Shown here: in pieces, positions 60,822-64,000 of the stretch
Numbering within the stretch: the stretch's first letter is position 1
How the letters are laid out: each line of letters starts with the position of its first letter
DNA from: Streptomyces sp. NBC_01341
Lineage (GTDB): Bacteria; Actinomycetota; Actinomycetes; Streptomycetales; Streptomycetaceae
Reading direction: 5' to 3'
DNA: 64,000 nucleotides
Assembly (NCBI RefSeq): GCF_035946055.1
Contig: NZ_CP108364.1
Coordinates: 7,316,001 to 7,380,000, forward strand
Position numbers and translations under genes: made by a program
The notes under the pieces: generated by a model
What the model was told of the DNA's origin: nothing
The model's input: the letters and a program-made list of their open reading frames with translations, nothing else
Database searches by the model: none

Positions 60822-60955
60822 ATGTGAGGTGGACGAGAGACCTTGACCCCAAAATCCTGCTGGTGCCTCTACACCGCTGCGCCTCCGAGGATCCTCAGGG
60901 AGTACTGCTCGTATGTGCGGTACAGAAGCATCCTCACCGGGCCCGAGACCAACAC
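60682..60955 (+). repeat. 274-bp direct repeat, copy 2
   Basis: Matches 58974-59247. Here it carries the 3-prime end of the lipoprotein gene in its proper frame, so copy 2 is likely the original context for that end. Confidence 0.75.
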
Positions 60956-61597
60956 TCCGCTGACAACGTACTTCTGTTCGATTCCCGTCTTGGTCACCTG
61001 CCTCTTACATAAGGAGTCGGTCTCCTTCTTTGCCCGGTCGAGCCACGAGGACGCCTTGGCATGGTCGATTCCGGCGACGTCGAGACCTGTGCAGGAAGCC
61101 AGGAACTCGAAATCGCCTGGTTCCTTCGTACCGGCGTAGCACAGCAGGGAGGACATGTTCTTGTGATCGGCGTAGCCGGCTGACATGGCCATCCCGTTCT
61201 TGCCGCGCCCGTGAACGTACGTCCTCATTTTCCCACCGGGCATCTCCTGCTCGACGGGCTTTTCGAGTCGGACCTTCCAGTCCTTTGCCAGTCCGGTGAG
61301 GAAATCGTTCCCGGTGTATCCCGTGGCCATCGTCCTGCCCGGGCTGAGCATGGGTTTCTTGTCGCTGGTCACCGCATGCTTGGGCAGTTCGGAGGCCTGC
61401 GGCAGGGTCTGTGTTGCGGACGGCTCGGCACGAGGCGTCACTGTCCTCGGCGCTGGTGGCGATGCCACGCCGGGGCTGCCCTGGCCACAGGAGGCGGTTC
61501 CCACCGCGCCGGCGACGAGAGTTATCAGTACGACGGGAACGCAGAGGGCGACCCGTGTCCGGCCACCCGAACGCGCCCTCTGGATCTTGGGTATCAC
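60869..61597 (-). CDS. Putative lipoprotein
   Basis: 242 residues from GTG 61597. Signal: RARSGGRTRVALCVPVVLI, then TLVAGAVGTAS-Cys, a plausible lipobox (GTAS-C). After a Pro/Thr/Ala linker the mature part has MATGYTGNDFLTGLAKDW, a WKVRLEKPVEQEMPGG segment and four cysteines (SLLCYAG, LASCTGLD, SLCKRQ). No known family. Probably anchored outside the membrane. The last 28 codons lie in the 274-bp repeat. Confidence 0.6.
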   Translation of the reverse strand: MIPKIQRARSGGRTRVALCVPVVLITLVAGAVGTASCGQGSPGVASPPAPRTVTPRAEPSATQTLPQASELPKHAVTSDKKPMLSPGRTMATGYTGNDFLTGLAKDWKVRLEKPVEQEMPGGKMRTYVHGRGKNGMAMSAGYADHKNMSSLLCYAGTKEPGDFEFLASCTGLDVAGIDHAKASSWLDRAKKETDSLCKRQVTKTGIEQKYVVSGVLVSGPVRMLLYRTYEQYSLRILGGAAV

Positions 61598-61762
61598 CGA
61601 GAGCCCACTCCTGCCGGGAACTCGAAGCCGTCCTGGACGACAGCCGCCAGCATTCCGGAAACGGCCATGATTCTCTTGCGTGCTTCTCTCATGTGCACAT
61701 GCTCTCCGAGGGTGATGTCTGCCGATGCGGAAGCGACTTGCTATGGAAACCAGCACCGGACG

Positions 61763-62250
61763 CTACACGGCCCACTCCACCCCGAGCTCCCGTAGCGCGG
61801 CCAACTGCTCCTGGGTGAGCTTGTCGCGTCTCGCGCGGGTGTTGGATGTCCGTACGCCGAGCTTGACGACCACCGGTTCCGTCTCGCCGTTGACCGTGAT
61901 CTCTTCGCTGTGGCCTCGGGGTACCGGCCGGTGGGCGCCTTCCCGTTCCACCCACTGCGTGAGGGCCGTCAGGCCGCGTTGGAACGCTGCCTGTGCCTTG
62001 CTCGAGCCCTTCGTCGTACGCGCCGCCGCCGGGGCGGGGGACGGCGCCTGGTCGGGCTGCATGCCCAGCTTCGAGAGCCGTTCCTGCTGCTCGGGGAGAA
62101 GCTGTGTCCAGGTGCCCGGGTTCTTCTGCCGCTTCAGCCACCGCCCGATGTCATCGCCCTCGAATCGCACCCCGGGTGCGATGGCCGGCAGAACACCGTC
62201 AGCGTCGACCAGGTCCGCCAGCACGCTGTCCTGTCGCAGTGCAGCTGACA
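61763..62250 (-). pseudogene. Helicase-associated-domain protein, N-terminally truncated
   Basis: Reads VLADLVDADGVLPAIAPGVR, GDDIGRWLKRQKNPGTWTQL, SKAQAAFQRGLTALTQWVER and ends RRDKLTQEQLAALRELGVEW AV at 61763, the C-terminal HA-domain block intact. Upstream of 62250 homology stops and a hairpin lies at 62279-62327. It is the third HA-type piece in 4 kb. Confidence 0.65.
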
Positions 62251-62278
62251 GATCGTGGGCCGCTGACCTGCTGGGTTG

Positions 62279-62327
62279 CCATGTCGTTTGAGAACGTCGC
62301 GGGCCGGCGTTCTCAAACGGCATGGCT
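62279..62327. terminator. 19-bp hairpin with one mismatch
   Basis: Arms 62279-62297 and 62309-62327 (gccatgtcgtttgagaacg and complement with one G-T pair) around an 11-nt loop. It could terminate the small minus-strand gene at 62363 or be a remnant end of a mobile element. Confidence 0.5.
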
Positions 62328-62362
62328 TTCACGGAAGCGCGCTGGTGTTGGGCAAGGACAGC

Positions 62363-62627
62363 TCAGCCGTCTCGCTCTTCGGCAAGGCTGCCCGTGGCCG
62401 TCCGGAGACGGTGCCAGGCCGCTTCCAGACGTTCGGCGTAGTCGGCGGCGAAGTTTCCAGGAAGCGCTTTGTCCAGTGTTCCCGCGATCTTGTGGATCGG
62501 GGCCCATGCGGCCGGATAGTCGACCAGGCGGCTGAGATCTGTCATCTGTACTCGCTCCAGCCAGTCCGAGAGGACCAGGGCCGGCCTCGTCGGGGGTGAG
62601 CTTGATCGTGATGTCGCTCTTCTCCAT
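62363..62627 (-). pseudogene. Small acidic protein, frameshifted by a GGCC duplication
   Basis: ATG 62627 starts MEKSDITIKLTPDEA. A tandem GGCCGGCC at 62579-62586 (one GGCC extra) shifts the frame. Removing it gives LVLSDWLERVQMTDLSRLVD and APIHKIAGTLDKALPGNF, ending LAEERDG at 62363. The reconstructed protein is about 86 residues and the family is unknown. It is adjacent to the VOC gene. Confidence 0.55.
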
Positions 62628-62639
62628 GACCGGAACTAA

Positions 62640-63050
62640 TTAGTCGCGCTTGGGCCAGATCGGGCCTTGGTCGGTCCAGATGACGCCCTTGTTGCGGCAC
62701 AGACAGAAGGGGTGGCCGATCGGGTCGGTGTAGACCTGCCAGCCGTAGCCGTTGGGGCCGATGAAGTCCTGCCTCAGCGTCGCGCCGAGGTCGAGGACGC
62801 GGAGCTGCTCGGACTTGATCTCGTCCACTTCGAAGTCGAGGTGGAACTGCTTGGGGTGCTCGCTGTCGGGCCACTGCGGAGCGCGGTAGTCGTCCACCCG
62901 GATGAATGCCAGCTCGATCTCGCCGAACTGGATGCCAGCCCAGTCCTCGGAGCTGCCTTCCTTGATCGGACGGCCCGTCACCTCGGAGTAGAAGGCCGCC
63001 AGCTTCATCGTGTCCGGGCAGTCGATAATGAAATCGGTGAGTCGCAGCAT
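62640..63050 (-). CDS. VOC-family (glyoxalase-like) protein
   Basis: 136 residues from ATG 63050. Two beta-alpha-beta-beta modules: LTDFIIDCPDTMKLAAFYSE with IQFGEIELAFIRVDD, then KQFHLDFEVDEIKSEQLRVL and VYTDPIGHPFCLCRNK. Metal-ligand His in FHLDF and an HPFCL segment fit the superfamily (glyoxalases, dioxygenases, fosfomycin-type resistance proteins). The exact activity is unknown. It lies 12 bp after the TniQ stop and probably shares a transcript. Confidence 0.82.
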   Translation of the reverse strand: MLRLTDFIIDCPDTMKLAAFYSEVTGRPIKEGSSEDWAGIQFGEIELAFIRVDDYRAPQWPDSEHPKQFHLDFEVDEIKSEQLRVLDLGATLRQDFIGPNGYGWQVYTDPIGHPFCLCRNKGVIWTDQGPIWPKRD

Positions 63051-63062
63051 CCCCCGATCTTG

Positions 63063-63950
63063 TCACGAGCTCGCACCCGAGTTCGAGACAGGCCAGTCGC
63101 GATCTCGATAGAGGCAGAACCTTCGGTAGAGGGGGTCCTGGGTTCCGAGGGTGGTGTAGATCCGCGCGAATCGTCGGCTCAGCTCGGCGGTTGTTGCCAG
63201 GTAGAGCTCTTTGGGGTCGAGGGCGGTTGTGGGCGGGTCGAGGATCAGGTGCGTCAGCATCACGATCTCGGGGAACGCCGCGAGGCGACTGCGGTCCTCA
63301 GCCGAGATCTTCTTGCTGACGGCAAGAGCTTCGACTCGGTCGAGGCGATCGGTCCACTCCTTCCCAAGGTCGATCGGCATTCCGGAGGCGGACCAGTCCT
63401 CGACGATCTTCCGCGCCATGTCGAGTGCTCGTCCGGTCTGCCGGTGGCGGCGGGCGAGTCGGTCGAGTCGACGCTGGGCCTCGATGACTTCGGGCAGGGC
63501 GACGAGCGGGATGTCGTGAGTGGAGCGGGTCCAGAGCTGATGTCGCGGGCAGAGGTGGACGTGGGCGGGCGAGAGAGTGATGACCACGGAAGCGGTGGGG
63601 CTGCGGCGGGCTGTGCAGCAGCGGCAGGGGCGACTGATCAGCTGTTCCGTTCGCGGCCCGGGGCTGTGTGGGCTGAGGAAGTCGGCGAGCGCGGGCAGGG
63701 CCCTGGCGAGTTGAGGCTTCGGACGTCCGGAGAGTGTGGCCAGACGGCCGGGTGAGTGGGGTGTCCAGCCGGTGGTGGTGTTGCTGAGTGGGGAGAACTC
63801 CGGCGGCAGCGGGCCCAGGAGCCGGGCGAGGAAGCCCGCGGGGCGGTTGTTGGTGACGGCCAGGCGGTGGAGATAGGACCCGAGGGTCTCGTTGTGGATG
63901 GGCCCGAGAGCGATGGGCAGCTGGCGGAGTTGGTCAGGCTGCGCCGGCAT
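63063..63950 (-). CDS. TniQ-family transposition protein
   Basis: 295 residues from ATG 63950; the start could be further left of the window edge on the minus strand. PIALGPIHNETLGSYLHRLA is the TniQ signature. It is followed by paired Cys-His motifs (RPCRCC, VHLCPRHQLW) expected for the zinc-containing helical region, and a basic C-terminus. TniQ/TnsD proteins select targets with TniA/TniB. In CRISPR-associated transposons TniQ links to Cascade, but no cas genes are seen here. Its partners, if any, lie beyond 64000. Confidence 0.7.
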   Translation of the reverse strand: MPAQPDQLRQLPIALGPIHNETLGSYLHRLAVTNNRPAGFLARLLGPLPPEFSPLSNTTTGWTPHSPGRLATLSGRPKPQLARALPALADFLSPHSPGPRTEQLISRPCRCCTARRSPTASVVITLSPAHVHLCPRHQLWTRSTHDIPLVALPEVIEAQRRLDRLARRHRQTGRALDMARKIVEDWSASGMPIDLGKEWTDRLDRVEALAVSKKISAEDRSRLAAFPEIVMLTHLILDPPTTALDPKELYLATTAELSRRFARIYTTLGTQDPLYRRFCLYRDRDWPVSNSGASS

Positions 63951-64000
63951 CCGGCCTCCGGCGGCGTGGGCGACGGTTGCGGCGGTGTTCTTGACGGGCG

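Noticed and set aside
63063..63950. A CRISPR-associated transposon because of TniQ
   Set aside because: No cas genes or repeat-spacer array in the window; TniQ alone is common in other transposons.
1..64000. tRNA or rRNA genes as integration targets
   Set aside because: I found no cloverleaf-like or rRNA-like sequence by eye; a dedicated scan would be needed to exclude one.

Overview
The window is high-GC DNA of Streptomyces type. The evidence is GTG and TTG starts, GGAG-type ribosome sites, strong third-position GC bias, and several actinomycete families: replication-relaxation proteins, GAF-PAS-SpoIIE phosphatases, helicase-associated-domain proteins and a telomere terminal protein (Tpg) remnant. 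It looks like accessory DNA from the arm of a linear chromosome or from a linear plasmid. Intact genes sit between broken IS elements, gene fragments and recombination joints. I saw no rRNA, tRNA or CRISPR array. All family names rest on my reading of motifs; no database search was run.

Layout. 0-1.7 kb: an IS5-type transposase remnant and a complete but frameshifted IS with perfect 20-bp ends. 1.9-4.8 kb: a translationally coupled pair, a PrnB/IDO-superfamily heme protein followed by an ATP-grasp ligase, then a small convergent gene. 5-10 kb: a cutA/IS1634 joint, a frameshifted type IV (Mrr-like) restriction gene, a second Mrr fragment and an IS5-family element. 10-16.8 kb: an ISL3-family transposase gene split by a 3.99-kb element that carries two tyrosine recombinases and a dual-specificity phosphatase. 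17-23.6 kb: small membrane and DNA-binding genes, a replication-relaxation gene with a long upstream region, and a broken pentapeptide gene. 23.8-26.4 kb: a large secreted propeller/Ig-like protein. 27-29.2 kb: a dead IS3 element next to an ectC fragment and ectA. 29.2-33.4 kb: a GlxA-type regulator divergent from an MFS exporter, and a deleted IS110. 33.8-37.5 kb: protease and tpg remnants and a GAF/PAS/SpoIIE phosphatase. 37.9-40.5 kb: a CoA transferase divergent from an SDR. 40.5-47.7 kb: an IS graveyard with DinB and small genes. 47.9-55.2 kb: a TetR-SDR-SDR-ALDH-MFS cluster and a CMD-family gene. 55.4-62.6 kb: an Mrr/replication-relaxation chimera, a second phosphatase and repeated helicase-associated-domain fragments. 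62.6-64 kb: a VOC protein and TniQ at the window edge.

How the parts work together. Three units look functional. The first is the heme-protein/ATP-grasp pair, probably an orphan two-step biosynthetic or modifying cassette. The second is the recombinase-phosphatase mobile element, whose host gene can be put back together in frame from both sides. The third is the SDR/ALDH/MFS cluster with a divergent TetR gene, likely oxidation of an alcohol or aldehyde plus export. Most of the rest records repeated IS insertion, deletion and exchange. Many genes differ from a readable frame by a single base. These could be true pseudogenes or assembly errors, and read-level checking would separate the two.
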